Shown here one piece after another: positions 1 through 8,914 of a DNA stretch of 64,000 nucleotides. The position numbers were made by a program, and so were the translations under genes. Location of the stretch: NCBI GenBank assembly GCA_964627445.1, contig CAZVJF010000009.1, positions 62,001-126,000 on the forward strand, in the 5' to 3' direction. Position 1 is the first letter of the stretch, and every line of letters starts with the position of its first letter. The DNA comes from Luteibaculum sp964627445 (GTDB lineage: Bacteria > Bacteroidota > Bacteroidia > Flavobacteriales_D > Luteibaculaceae). The notes beneath the pieces were generated by a model. It saw only the letters and a program-made list of their open reading frames with translations. It did not search any database and was not told where the DNA came from.

Positions 1-1017
1 GTCGTTCCAGAATTTGATTTAAGTTCCAAGCAAACCACTTGCGGACAAGATGATGGTAGAGCTTCTATACTGGATGACGGCCTATTGCCTTATAACTACA
101 AGTGGACCAAGAGGCAAGATTCTACATTTGTTCGCACTTCAAAAACTATTTTACAGTTAAATCCTGGAACCTATATCGCAGAGTTATCCTATGCAGGTTG
201 TTCCTCACGTATAGACAGCGTTGAAATTCTTCCTTCAGAAGAAGTGACTGGAGAGGTTGCCTCTATTCCTGAGGTATGTCCAAATACTCCCGTTAAGCTT
301 TGGGCCACGGGAGGGGATTCTCTTAAATGGTTCGATGATCAAAACCGCGTTTTTGCAAACAACGTAGACACTGTAGTGATCGATACTACGAATACTGCCA
401 AGTTCACTGTTGTATTTTATGGTGACACCGGATGTACCTTAGAAAAAATCACTGGAGTTGATATTCAGTCCCGCGCAAGAGCACAAGCAAAAGTATCTAA
501 TGGAACTTCAGACTACAGCGACACTGTACGAGTAGACCTTGTAGATGGTGCTACAGCACTATTCTCTTCTGCCGGAACTTTTGCCAGAAGCTTTGAATGG
601 AATTTTGGCGACAGCACTCTGAGTACGGAAAGAAATCCGGCCCATAGTTATACGAAAGAAGGTACTTACGAAGTAATTTTGTTTGCCTACAATAATGGAT
701 GTGATGATAGCGACACCAACATTGTTATGGTTACGGACACCACTGGAATAGTAGGATTTGAGCCAGAGAACAACCAACAGTCTTTCCACATCTACCCCAA
801 CCCTGCCAACACACAAGTAACAATCGCTGCCTCTAACACGGTAGCATCAGCTTCAGTTGTGCTTATGGATGTTACTGGAAAAACAGTGTTCCAAGACACT
901 AGTAAATCATGGGATGAGATAAGCATCCCACTGGACCGCCTTAATACAGGAATTTACTTCCTCAACGTAAAAACACCAATTGGCGAATACCAGACAAAAA
1001 TTTCTGTGGTGCATTAA
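1..1017 (+). CDS. PKD-domain T9SS type A cargo protein (5' truncated)
   Basis: The frame is open from base 1, so the gene starts before the window; 338 codons are visible. The first residues (a TTCGQDDGRA-type stretch followed by YNYKW) resemble SprB-like repeats of gliding-associated surface proteins. A PKD domain follows at about visible residues 180-245, with the typical FEWNFGDS and HSYTKEGTYEV pieces. The last ~80 residues form a T9SS type A sorting domain (HIYPNPANTQ, then LNTGIYFLNV). The product should therefore cross the outer membrane by the type IX system and stay at the surface or be released. A terminator follows 25 bases downstream, so it ends its transcript. The full domain order cannot be known from this window. 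Confidence 0.85.
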   Translation, partial: VVPEFDLSSKQTTCGQDDGRASILDDGLLPYNYKWTKRQDSTFVRTSKTILQLNPGTYIAELSYAGCSSRIDSVEILPSEEVTGEVASIPEVCPNTPVKLWATGGDSLKWFDDQNRVFANNVDTVVIDTTNTAKFTVVFYGDTGCTLEKITGVDIQSRARAQAKVSNGTSDYSDTVRVDLVDGATALFSSAGTFARSFEWNFGDSTLSTERNPAHSYTKEGTYEVILFAYNNGCDDSDTNIVMVTDTTGIVGFEPENNQQSFHIYPNPANTQVTIAASNTVASASVVLMDVTGKTVFQDTSKSWDEISIPLDRLNTGIYFLNVKTPIGEYQTKISVVH

Positions 1018-1041
1018 CCCTACCAAAAACCAGGTTTACAA

Positions 1042-1074
1042 AAAAGCCCGAGTATGAAGCTCGGGCTTTTTTTT
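1042..1074 (+). terminator. Rho-independent terminator after the PKD/T9SS gene
   Basis: An 11-base stem (AAAAGCCCGAG / CTCGGGCTTTT) with a 7-base loop runs straight into a T tract. It lies 25 bases after the stop codon of the upstream gene and separates it from the SusCD unit. Confidence 0.9.
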
Positions 1075-1111
1075 GGGCATAACAATAGCTTTAAACCATT
1101 GATAACCAACA

Positions 1112-1125
1112 GGAAGTAAACTTCC
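1112..1125. promoter_or_regulatory. 14-bp palindrome upstream of the SusCD unit
   Basis: GGAAGT-AA-ACTTCC is a perfect 6+6 inverted repeat with a 2-base centre. It sits about 30 bases before the TTG start of the first gene of the unit, in a short intergenic region that must hold its promoter. It has the form of a dimeric regulator's operator. No regulator gene is nearby, so this is inference from symmetry and position only. Confidence 0.35.
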
Positions 1126-1155
1126 CTCATCTACGGTTTTATATTTTCTTTATCA

Positions 1156-1923
1156 TTGCCAAACCCTGTTAAAAAACATGTCGTAGATAAGCGCGATAAA
1201 TTACCTACCATTCAACCACAGAAAACATACCACAGCGCATTGCAAGACACCGCAGTTTTGGTGTTTGCCCAACCGGTACAGCAAGAGGCACTTAAAAAGC
1301 CGCTTACTGGGGTGCACAACTACGATGCCAACCGTGGTTTGTGGTCTGTAATGCACAAGCACACATTGAAGTGTGTAAAATCATCAGGATTACCGGTTAT
1401 TCACAGTAGTAACCAAACAGGAAATAGCTTTGGAGAACGCATAACACATGCCGTAGAAGAAGCCTTTAAAAAAGGATACCAAAAGCTATTGGTTGTAGGT
1501 ATAGACAACCCCAACTTGGATGCCGCTACTCTGAAAACTGCGGCACAAACCTTAGCCCATAACGACTACTTACTGGAACCTGCGGCCGATGGTGGTATTA
1601 ACATAATTGGTTTAACGAAAAAATGCTTCGAGGCGACAGAGTTCACATCGCTGCCCTGGAAAAGCCAAGCACTGTTTACCACCTTCTTAGAGCAAATTCA
1701 TGGTCGAGGCCAAAAAGTGCATATCCTTCCTGTAAAGCAGGACATTGATACCTTTAAAGATCTGGAGAACTGGCTTGAGAGCAACACCAAAAACACCACA
1801 TTGTGTCTTTTGGTACAGAGCCTGCTGTACAAATATCAGCTACCCAAAAGCCCTGGAAACTCCTTCTCGGAATACGAAAGCGTACTACACCTGGATGCGG
1901 GACGTGCGCCCCCCTACTCCTAG
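1156..1923 (+). CDS. Divergent DUF2064/TIGR04282-like glycosyltransferase-family protein
   Basis: A 255-residue soluble protein. The order of motifs matches DUF2064, a GT-A-fold nucleotidyl/glycosyltransferase family; its TIGR04282 branch is named for arsenosugar loci. Visible motifs are AVLVFAQP (about 33-40), GERITHAVEEAFKKGY (93-108), GIDNPN (115-120) and PAADGGINIIGL (142-153). The N-terminal nucleotide-binding stretch, usually FxKxPxxGxVKTRL, reads FAQPVQQEALKKPL, so the K-T-R signature is lost. The DGGYYLIG motif has become DGGINIIG. It may bind a substrate without the usual activity. The start is TTG: an in-frame stop lies at 1117-1119 and there is no in-frame ATG until about residue 66. 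It opens a same-strand run with susC (54 bases), susD, a symporter and a phosphoesterase-like gene. The family call is fairly sure; the role is unknown. Confidence 0.65.
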   Translation: MPNPVKKHVVDKRDKLPTIQPQKTYHSALQDTAVLVFAQPVQQEALKKPLTGVHNYDANRGLWSVMHKHTLKCVKSSGLPVIHSSNQTGNSFGERITHAVEEAFKKGYQKLLVVGIDNPNLDAATLKTAAQTLAHNDYLLEPAADGGINIIGLTKKCFEATEFTSLPWKSQALFTTFLEQIHGRGQKVHILPVKQDIDTFKDLENWLESNTKNTTLCLLVQSLLYKYQLPKSPGNSFSEYESVLHLDAGRAPPYS

Positions 1924-1977
1924 TTTTTCCCAACTACACATCGTATTACCCAACATTTTTTCAAAACCAAATTCACC

Positions 1978-4900
1978 ATGAATAAACTTTTATGGCTGTG
2001 GTGTACCCTGCTGTTTAGTGCAACAGCTTGGTCACAATCCCAGCAAATTAACGGTACCATAATCGATAAAAACGCGCAAGGCCCCTTGCCTGGCGTTACT
2101 ATTTTTGAAATGGGAACCACCAACGGTACCGTATCCGATGCAGACGGAAACTTCACCCTCAGCATAACAAAAAACAAAGTTGATGTTGTTTTTTCATCCA
2201 TAGGATACAAAACGCAAACCCGCACCCTGAGCCCAAGCAATACCGAAATTTCTATTGCCATGGAGCCCGATAACATTTACCTCAACGAGGTGGTGGTAAC
2301 GGCCATGGGCGAAAAGCGCACAAAACAAAAACTAGGCTATGCCATTCAGGAGATTGAAAGCAAACAAATCTCTTCCATTAAAGCCCCCAACTTCTTAGAC
2401 AATCTTAGCGGTAAACTTGCCGGTGTTACGGTAAGCCAAGGAGCTACTGGTGTAGGATCGAGCTCCAAGATCACCATCCGTGGAGAGGCCTCGTTTACCA
2501 ACAACAATCCCCTTTTTGTGGTGGATGGAATTCCAGTAAACAACAACTCGCTCATCAACTTTACCAACGATGCTGCAGCCGGTTTTCAAGAGGTAGATTT
2601 TGGAAATGGCGCTATGGATATTAACCCAGACGACATTGCATCGGTATCGGTATTAAAAGGACCCGGAGCAGCGGCCCTTTACGGTACGCGTGCATCCAAT
2701 GGGGTTATTGTTATTGAAACCAAAGATGGTTCGGAAGCTACGGGTCTAGGCGTTAGCTACAGCAACAGTACCTTCTTTGAGAGACCTTTTCAGTTGCCCG
2801 AATTCCAAAATGAATATGGACAGGGAAACTCTGGCCAATTTGAATATGTAGATGGACTAGGTAATGGTATCAATGATGCCATTAGCTACAGTTATGGACC
2901 TCGCTTGGATGTAGGAAACATGATTCCGCAGTACGATAGTCCTGTGACGTTACCCGATGGCACTGTAGTGCGGGGTGGCGACATTGATGTACACAACGGT
3001 GCGGAAATTACACCAACCCCTTTTGTATCGCACCCAGATAACCTAAAGAACTTTTACGAAACCGGAGTTACCACTATGAACAACGTGGCCATTTCTAGCT
3101 CCAATGACAAAGGAAATTTCCGCCTTTCGTATACCGACTTGTATAGCAAATCCATTATTCCTGGGGTTAACCTAAAACGCAAAACCATTGGAGCACGCGC
3201 CAGTTTCGATCTTAACGATCGCTTACGCGCAGGAACCAGCATCAATTACATGAACACGGGCAGTGACAACCGTCCTTCTAGCGGTTACGGTTCAGAAAAC
3301 GTAAACTATTCTTTGGTAGCATGGGGGCCAAGATCTTTGGACATTGAACCCATGAAGGATTACTGGCAACCTGGATTGGAAGATTTGCAACAGTACTCCT
3401 TTAACTACACTTATTTCGACAACCCGTATTTCACCTTGTACGAAAACAGAAACGGCTTTAACCGCGATAGGCTATTCGGACATGTTTTTGCCGAGTACGA
3501 AATTACCGACCGTTTAACTGCTCGGTTTAGATCGGGTATGGATTTCTCTAACGACAAGAGAACCTTTAGACGTGCATTTAGCTCCAACCGTTTTACCTCA
3601 GGTGCATACGCAGAACACGATGTATTCTTTAGAGAGAACAATACTGACGTAAGCCTAAATTACCGTAATGCCTTCGGAAATTTTAGCGTGGATGTTTACG
3701 CTGGTGCCAACCGTATGGACCAAACGGCCAATACAGAGCAACAGCAAGTGCTGTCTCTGGCTCAGCCCGGAACCTATAATCTGTCTAACGGATCGGTGCC
3801 TATTGAGATTTTTGAGTTTAGAAGCAGAAAGCGCATCAACAGTTTGTACGCCTTGGCCAAACTGGGTTACAAAGATTTCTTGTACCTAGATATTACTGGA
3901 AGAAACGATTGGTCTTCGGCACTGGCTACACCCAACAACAGCGATAACGTGTCGTTTTTCTACCCTTCCTTCTCTGGAGCTTTCATTCTATCCAACGTAA
4001 CCCAACTCCCCAAGGAAATAAGCTTTGCGAAATTGCGTGCTAGCTTTGCACAGGTAGGAAACGATACCGACCCCTTCCAAACGCAGAGTGCATTTTTTGC
4101 ACAAACACCGTATCGCAGCAATCCAACCTTTTCCGAACAAGGAGTTATTGCCAACAACAACCTACTCCCCGAGCGCACCAACAGTATAGAGTTTGGTGGA
4201 GAATTCCGCTTATTTAAAGACCGCGTTTACTTAGACGTAACCTACTATGATGCGGTAACGCAAAACCAAATTATATCACTGCCTGTACCTATCTCTAGTG
4301 GATACAACGAACAGGTTGTAAATGGTGGAAAAGTACGCTCAAGAGGTTGGGAAATTGTGGCTGGTGTCACCCCTATCAAGCGCAAAAACTTTATCTGGAA
4401 TGCGCAAGCCAACTTTAGTACCTACATCAATACAGTAGAAGAATTGCCTGAAGGTGTAGACCGATTAACCCTAGCCTATAGCCGCGTTTACGACAACGTA
4501 AACCAATCGGTATTTTTTATTGTGGAAGAAGGTGGTCGCATAGGCGATATGTACGGTACCGGATATCTTAAAAACGAGGCTGGACAGTTTATCTTAGATG
4601 AAAACGGACGCTACATTGTAGACAATACCTTGAAAAAATTGGGCAACTACAACCCCAAATTCATCATTGGCTTTAACAACCAATTCCAGTACAAAAACTT
4701 TACGGCTTCGCTATTGGTAGACTGGAGACAAGGCGGTGTTATCGTATCGAGAACGCAGGCTTTGGCCGGTGTAGCTGGGCAGTTAATTGAAACGGAAGAC
4801 CGTCCAGAATCTGGAATCGTTGCAGAAGGCGTTACCCAAGATGCCAACGGAAACTTTACCACAAACACCACTGCTGTTTCGCCAGAAGATTACTACCGCC

Positions 4901-5196
4901 AGTTTTACGACAGAAACCACGAGGAAAACAACACCTTGGATGCTTCGTACGTAAAAATTAGAGAATTCTCTATTGGCTACACCTTTAAGCCTTCGGTATT
5001 TGGAAACAGCTTTTTAAGAAACCTACAAAACGTAAATGTTTCGTTGGTTGGAAGAAACCTCTTTGCCTTTTCCAAAATCCGCCATTTCGACCCAGAGCAG
5101 CTTGCCGTACAAGGCAACCAATTTGTAAGTGGTGTAGAAGATATGTCTTACGCCACCGCACGCAGCATTGGATTTAAAATTGGGTTTAACTTTTAA
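1978..5196 (+). CDS. SusC/RagA-family TonB-dependent outer-membrane transporter
   Basis: A 1072-residue outer-membrane receptor that, with its SusD partner, imports a substrate using TonB energy. The signal peptide is about 1-20 (ends SATAWSQS). A carboxypeptidase-regulatory-like domain spans ~22-95 (INGTIIDKNAQGPLPGVTI). The SusC linker LNEVVVTAMGEKRTKQKLGY and a plug domain to ~225 follow, with PLFVVDGIPV and VSVLKGPGAAALYGTRASNG. The rest is a 22-strand-type barrel ending in an aromatic residue (IGFKIGFNF). Length is normal for SusC. The stop overlaps the susD start by one base. No glycoside hydrolase, sigma/anti-sigma pair or hybrid sensor is adjacent, so this is not an ordinary polysaccharide locus and the substrate is unknown. 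Confidence 0.95.
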   Translation: MNKLLWLWCTLLFSATAWSQSQQINGTIIDKNAQGPLPGVTIFEMGTTNGTVSDADGNFTLSITKNKVDVVFSSIGYKTQTRTLSPSNTEISIAMEPDNIYLNEVVVTAMGEKRTKQKLGYAIQEIESKQISSIKAPNFLDNLSGKLAGVTVSQGATGVGSSSKITIRGEASFTNNNPLFVVDGIPVNNNSLINFTNDAAAGFQEVDFGNGAMDINPDDIASVSVLKGPGAAALYGTRASNGVIVIETKDGSEATGLGVSYSNSTFFERPFQLPEFQNEYGQGNSGQFEYVDGLGNGINDAISYSYGPRLDVGNMIPQYDSPVTLPDGTVVRGGDIDVHNGAEITPTPFVSHPDNLKNFYETGVTTMNNVAISSSNDKGNFRLSYTDLYSKSIIPGVNLKRKTIGARASFDLNDRLRAGTSINYMNTGSDNRPSSGYGSENVNYSLVAWGPRSLDIEPMKDYWQPGLEDLQQYSFNYTYFDNPYFTLYENRNGFNRDRLFGHVFAEYEITDRLTARFRSGMDFSNDKRTFRRAFSSNRFTSGAYAEHDVFFRENNTDVSLNYRNAFGNFSVDVYAGANRMDQTANTEQQQVLSLAQPGTYNLSNGSVPIEIFEFRSRKRINSLYALAKLGYKDFLYLDITGRNDWSSALATPNNSDNVSFFYPSFSGAFILSNVTQLPKEISFAKLRASFAQVGNDTDPFQTQSAFFAQTPYRSNPTFSEQGVIANNNLLPERTNSIEFGGEFRLFKDRVYLDVTYYDAVTQNQIISLPVPISSGYNEQVVNGGKVRSRGWEIVAGVTPIKRKNFIWNAQANFSTYINTVEELPEGVDRLTLAYSRVYDNVNQSVFFIVEEGGRIGDMYGTGYLKNEAGQFILDENGRYIVDNTLKKLGNYNPKFIIGFNNQFQYKNFTASLLVDWRQGGVIVSRTQALAGVAGQLIETEDRPESGIVAEGVTQDANGNFTTNTTAVSPEDYYRQFYDRNHEENNTLDASYVKIREFSIGYTFKPSVFGNSFLRNLQNVNVSLVGRNLFAFSKIRHFDPEQLAVQGNQFVSGVEDMSYATARSIGFKIGFNF

Positions 5197-6638
5197 TGAA
5201 GCATTCCATGAAAAATAAAATATTAGCACTGCTAGCGCTGCCTTTGGTACTGCTGGCTTGTAAAAAAGATTTCGAAGAAATAAATACGAACCCCAACGCT
5301 CCGACCACGGTAGAACCCGAGTTTTTACTCCGCCAGGTGATCTACGATTTAGGAGAGCAAATGTCTTACGAAAGCTTTGTAGCTGGCAACTTACTGAGCC
5401 AGCACTTTGCCATGGTAGACTTTAACTTGTTTGATAGACACGACCTGAGTTCACCACAGTTGGGTGGCAATCCATGGCCTGTATTGTATCGCAATATGCG
5501 CGACAATGAAACCATGCTCAATCAGGCCAATGAAGCCAGCGTGTATGCAGCATATAAAGGCCCAGGAATGGTACTTAAAGCGTATATCGCCATGACCCTA
5601 ACCGATATCTATGGCGATGTGCCATACTTTGAAGCGGTAAGTGCCAAAGAGGGCATCATTAATCCTGCCTACAGCAACCAAGAGGCAATCTACACCGCAG
5701 ATGGTGGTATCTTGGATTTATTGGAACGCGCTGTTACCGAAATGACCAACAGCACTGCTACCAATCTGAAAGGAGATATTTTGTACAATGGTGATTTAAA
5801 CGGCTGGATAAAATTTGCCAATAGCTTACGCATTAAAGCACTCATGCGCATTTCGGGTCAACAAAATGTAAGCGCACAGCTGTCGCAAATAATTAGTGAA
5901 GGCAATTACATGCAAGGCAACGCAGACAATGCCACCTTCTCTTTTACGGCAAACCGCCCCAACAACTTTAGAATGGCCAACCTGCGCGATGGTGACTTTA
6001 ACTCTTTTGTGATGAGCACTACCATGGAGGAAATTTTAGACACCCTACAAGATCCAAGAGAAGCCATTTTCTTTAGGCCCGTTTCTAAAGACACCACCTT
6101 TAATTACAACGGAGCACCCAACGGAAGAAACGCATCCGATGCTATTGCCCTAGATACATTATCGCTTCCTGGCACTATTTTCAGAGAAAATACGGCTGGA
6201 TTACAAGCCAACTTTATGACGGCATGGGAAACTGGATTCTTTATTGCGGAAGCACAACACATCGGTTTGGTAAGTGGTGATGCAAAAACTACATACGACA
6301 ATGCAGTTCGCATGAGCCTGGAGTACTGGAATGCAGCAGAACCCAACGATTATTTAAGTGGAGGGGCTGCAACTTTTGATCCTAATAATGCCTTAGAGCA
6401 AATTATAACCCAAAAATGGTTGGGGAACATCATTAACGGCTACGAAGCTTGGATAGAGTGGCGTAGAACCGGGTTTCCTAACCTGGTTCCTGCAGAGGCC
6501 AGCTTAAACAACGGTCAGATCCCGGTGCGTATGCCCTACCCTACCGATGAGGAAGCATTAAACGCCACCAATTACCAAAGTGCTGCGGCCGCTACCAATG
6601 GCAACAGTGTAAACAGCCCAGTTTGGTGGGATAACTAG
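5196..6638 (+). CDS. SusD/RagB-family (SusD_2-like) substrate-binding lipoprotein
   Basis: A 480-residue surface lipoprotein that caps the upstream SusC barrel and captures the substrate. The lipoprotein signal reads LALPLVLLAC with the lipidated Cys at residue 22 from this start, followed by KKDFEEINTNPNAP, which is typical of the SusD_2 branch. The body is alpha-helical with TPR-like content (KAYIAMTLTDIYGDVPYFEA) and the C-terminal stretch NGYEAWIEWRRTGFPNLVP seen across this branch. The ATG at 5196 overlaps the susC stop (TAATG). A second ATG at 5208 would give a more usual signal peptide (MKNKILALLALP) and is equally possible. SusD_2 members are often found at loci for substrates other than starch, including peptides. 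Confidence 0.93.
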   Translation: MKHSMKNKILALLALPLVLLACKKDFEEINTNPNAPTTVEPEFLLRQVIYDLGEQMSYESFVAGNLLSQHFAMVDFNLFDRHDLSSPQLGGNPWPVLYRNMRDNETMLNQANEASVYAAYKGPGMVLKAYIAMTLTDIYGDVPYFEAVSAKEGIINPAYSNQEAIYTADGGILDLLERAVTEMTNSTATNLKGDILYNGDLNGWIKFANSLRIKALMRISGQQNVSAQLSQIISEGNYMQGNADNATFSFTANRPNNFRMANLRDGDFNSFVMSTTMEEILDTLQDPREAIFFRPVSKDTTFNYNGAPNGRNASDAIALDTLSLPGTIFRENTAGLQANFMTAWETGFFIAEAQHIGLVSGDAKTTYDNAVRMSLEYWNAAEPNDYLSGGAATFDPNNALEQIITQKWLGNIINGYEAWIEWRRTGFPNLVPAEASLNNGQIPVRMPYPTDEEALNATNYQSAAAATNGNSVNSPVWWDN

Positions 6639-6649
6639 TTTTGCAACTT

Positions 6650-6687
6650 CAATACACCTGCATCCCAAACGGTTTTCAGGTGTATTG
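6650..6687 (+). promoter_or_regulatory. Intra-operon hairpin between susD and symporter gene
   Basis: CAATACACCTG and CAGGTGTATTG form a perfect 11-bp inverted repeat around a 16-base loop, in the 75-base gap after susD. No T tract follows, so it is not a standard terminator. In RNA it could protect the susCD message from 3' decay or cause partial termination, giving more SusCD than downstream product. In DNA it could be an operator. The repeat is certain; the function is inferred. Confidence 0.6.
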
Positions 6688-6713
6688 CTTCACTAATACC
6701 TTAAGCGTACAAT

Positions 6714-8063
6714 ATGGAAATAAGCACCTGGCAGTGGATCATAGTAATTGCATCTAGCCTGGTGCTTTTTTTTATTGCACCGTGGTCTAAAACGGCCAAC
6801 CAATTTTTTAGTGCCACCAGCAAAAACAATAAAAAACCGGGATTTCTCACCCTCACATCCAGCCTGGTTATTAGTTGGATTTTTGCCAAAAGCATTACCA
6901 ACGCAGCCGATTTAGGAAATACTTACGGCCTTATTGGCGGAGTCTCTTATGGTGCCTATTACCTCTCTTTTACCGTTTGTGGCCTGGTTATTTTCTACTT
7001 GCGCAAAGCGGGTTTTACCAGCATACACCAGTTTTTAGCCCAACGCTTTGGGCGAGGTGCACTTAGCCTTTTTTCACTGCTTATTACCTTTCGGTTGTTT
7101 AATGAAGTATGGAGCAACACCATGGTTATTGGCTCCTATTTTGGAGACACGGGCACCATGCCCTACTACCTGGCCATCGTAGTTTTTACCCTACTCACTT
7201 TGGCGTACAGCCTAAAGGGCGGATTAAAAAGCTCGCTCCTTACCGATGTTATTCAACTGGCGCTTTTTGGCGTGCTATTGGCCATTATCTTGTTTGCCAT
7301 CCTTCCAAAAACACAGTACAACATTCAAGGGTTTGTAAGTGAGGGTACCTGGACTTTTAGCAACGGATTAAACCTGTTGCTGGTGGTTTTTTTGCAAATT
7401 TTCTCCTACCCCTTTCACGATCCCGTAATGACAGACCGCGGTTTTATTAGCGCACAAAAAACCACGCTCAAATCCTACCTCAGTGCTACTGCTATCGGAT
7501 TTATCTGCATTACCCTGTTTAGTTTCGTGGGTGTCTATGCGCGCATGCAAGGTATTGGTAACCCGGCAGCCGTAAATGTGAGTGCTACTCTTGGTGTAGG
7601 CATTATGTTGGTGATGAACGTAATTATGGTTACTTCTGCGGCTTCTACTTTAGATTCTACCTTCTCTAGCTTTGCCAAGTTGGCTGTAGTAGATTTAAAA
7701 TTTAGCAAAACCCCAGTGACGGGCGGACGCGTAGCTATGGTAGTTCTGGCTGTAGCAGGTACCCTACCCATAATTTTTACCCCGACCATATTAAGTGCTA
7801 CTACCATCAGCGGCACCATGGTTATGGGCTTGGCTCCAGTTTTTTTATTGCGTAAGAAGACGGTTCATAAATACGCATTCCAAACCAGTGTTTTTACCGG
7901 GCTAGGATTTGGCATTGCATTAGCTATTGGAGCTATCCCCAAAGAACCTTGGATTTTTACAGGTCCGTATGCCGATTTACTTTTTACAAATCTTTTTGGC
8001 CTCATTTGTTGTTTTATAGCGTACTTGGTCCCCGGTTGGATATCATGGAAGAAAGAATTATAA
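6714..8063 (+). CDS. Sodium:solute symporter (SSS/SLC5) family inner-membrane transporter
   Basis: A 449-residue polytopic protein with about 12-13 hydrophobic segments. The SSS signature is clear in YSLKGGLKSSLLTDVIQLALFG (~160-180; usual form GGLKAVxxTDxxQ). VMTDRGFISAQ and the later VTSAASTLDSTFSSFAKLAVVD also match the family's sodium-site and gate regions. It is short for the family, which usually has 480-570 residues. It lies in the same run as susCD and overlaps the next gene by 19 bases, so it probably carries the SusCD substrate or a breakdown product across the inner membrane. The substrate cannot be read from the sequence. Confidence 0.85.
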   Translation: MEISTWQWIIVIASSLVLFFIAPWSKTANQFFSATSKNNKKPGFLTLTSSLVISWIFAKSITNAADLGNTYGLIGGVSYGAYYLSFTVCGLVIFYLRKAGFTSIHQFLAQRFGRGALSLFSLLITFRLFNEVWSNTMVIGSYFGDTGTMPYYLAIVVFTLLTLAYSLKGGLKSSLLTDVIQLALFGVLLAIILFAILPKTQYNIQGFVSEGTWTFSNGLNLLLVVFLQIFSYPFHDPVMTDRGFISAQKTTLKSYLSATAIGFICITLFSFVGVYARMQGIGNPAAVNVSATLGVGIMLVMNVIMVTSAASTLDSTFSSFAKLAVVDLKFSKTPVTGGRVAMVVLAVAGTLPIIFTPTILSATTISGTMVMGLAPVFLLRKKTVHKYAFQTSVFTGLGFGIALAIGAIPKEPWIFTGPYADLLFTNLFGLICCFIAYLVPGWISWKKEL

Positions 8064-8884
8064 CCCACAATAAACTGCTGCTATTTGGTGGCATCTATAG
8101 CAACCTGCATGCGTTGTTGGCGCTAAAATCTTGGGCGGAGCAACATAACTTTACTCCAGACCAAATCATATGCACCGGAGATATCGGTGGATACTGCGCG
8201 CACCCCAAAGCAGTTTACGATACGCTGGAACGTTGGAATGTGCACTGCATTGCTGGCAACGTAGAAATACAGTTGCGTAACGAGGAAGGAGACTGCGGCT
8301 GCGATTTTGATGAAGACAGCCGTTGCGACCTCTTCTCTCGCCAGTGGTATCCATACGTACAAGAACAAGTGAGTACGTCCAACCTAGATTGGATGAAAAA
8401 ATTACCCGAGCACTTGGCGTTGCAAACACCCATGGGTACCTTCCATGTGGTGCACGGCTCCTACTTTAATACCTCAGAGTTTGTTTTTAAATCTACGCCC
8501 TGGGAAAAGAAAGCGAAAAATTTAGACGCATTGCAATCGGATGGGATTATTGCGGGCCATTGCGGACTCCCTTTTTACGATGTACAGGGTGACCGTTTCT
8601 GGATAAACCCAGGGGTAATTGGCATGCCTGCAAATGATGGGAACAACACAGTTTGGTTTGCTACACTTGATTTTAGCCAGCGTGAAATGACCGTACAGTA
8701 CCACACGTTAGCCTACGATTATTTAGCAGCCCAGCAAGATATGCGGACCGCTAAACTCCCAGAGGCTTATGCAAAAACCTTGAGCTCTGGGATATGGGAC
8801 AACTGCGATATCTTGCCAGAGGAAGAAACCGCAGAGCAAGGCTTACCGCTTACTTTTAATCCTAGCATTTTCGCTACGATTTAA
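8045..8884 (+). CDS. Metallophosphoesterase-fold protein with altered metal ligands, Cys-rich
   Basis: A 279-residue cytoplasmic protein; the ATG at 8045 lies inside the end of the symporter gene. The calcineurin-like phosphoesterase layout is present, but several metal ligands differ. The DxH site reads GGIYSN (residues 15-20, D to G and H to Y). The GD site is kept (45-46). GNHD reads GNVE (71-74). HG is kept (137-138). GHTH reads GHCG (171-174). The tail WINPGVIGMPANDG fits the family's NPGSVG. An insert at 83-95 (DCGCDFDEDSRCD) adds three Cys, and C43, C51, C68 and C173 add more. I recall a distinct branch with this FGG-x-Y-SN / Cys / GHCGLPF pattern in other bacteria, so this is probably a real subfamily, not decay. 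It may bind metal or arsenic through Cys, or act on an unusual phosphoester. Confidence 0.7.
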   Translation: MEERIITHNKLLLFGGIYSNLHALLALKSWAEQHNFTPDQIICTGDIGGYCAHPKAVYDTLERWNVHCIAGNVEIQLRNEEGDCGCDFDEDSRCDLFSRQWYPYVQEQVSTSNLDWMKKLPEHLALQTPMGTFHVVHGSYFNTSEFVFKSTPWEKKAKNLDALQSDGIIAGHCGLPFYDVQGDRFWINPGVIGMPANDGNNTVWFATLDFSQREMTVQYHTLAYDYLAAQQDMRTAKLPEAYAKTLSSGIWDNCDILPEEETAEQGLPLTFNPSIFATI

Positions 8885-8914
8885 TCCTTTTTTAGAAAGC
8901 ATACACCTAGTTCC

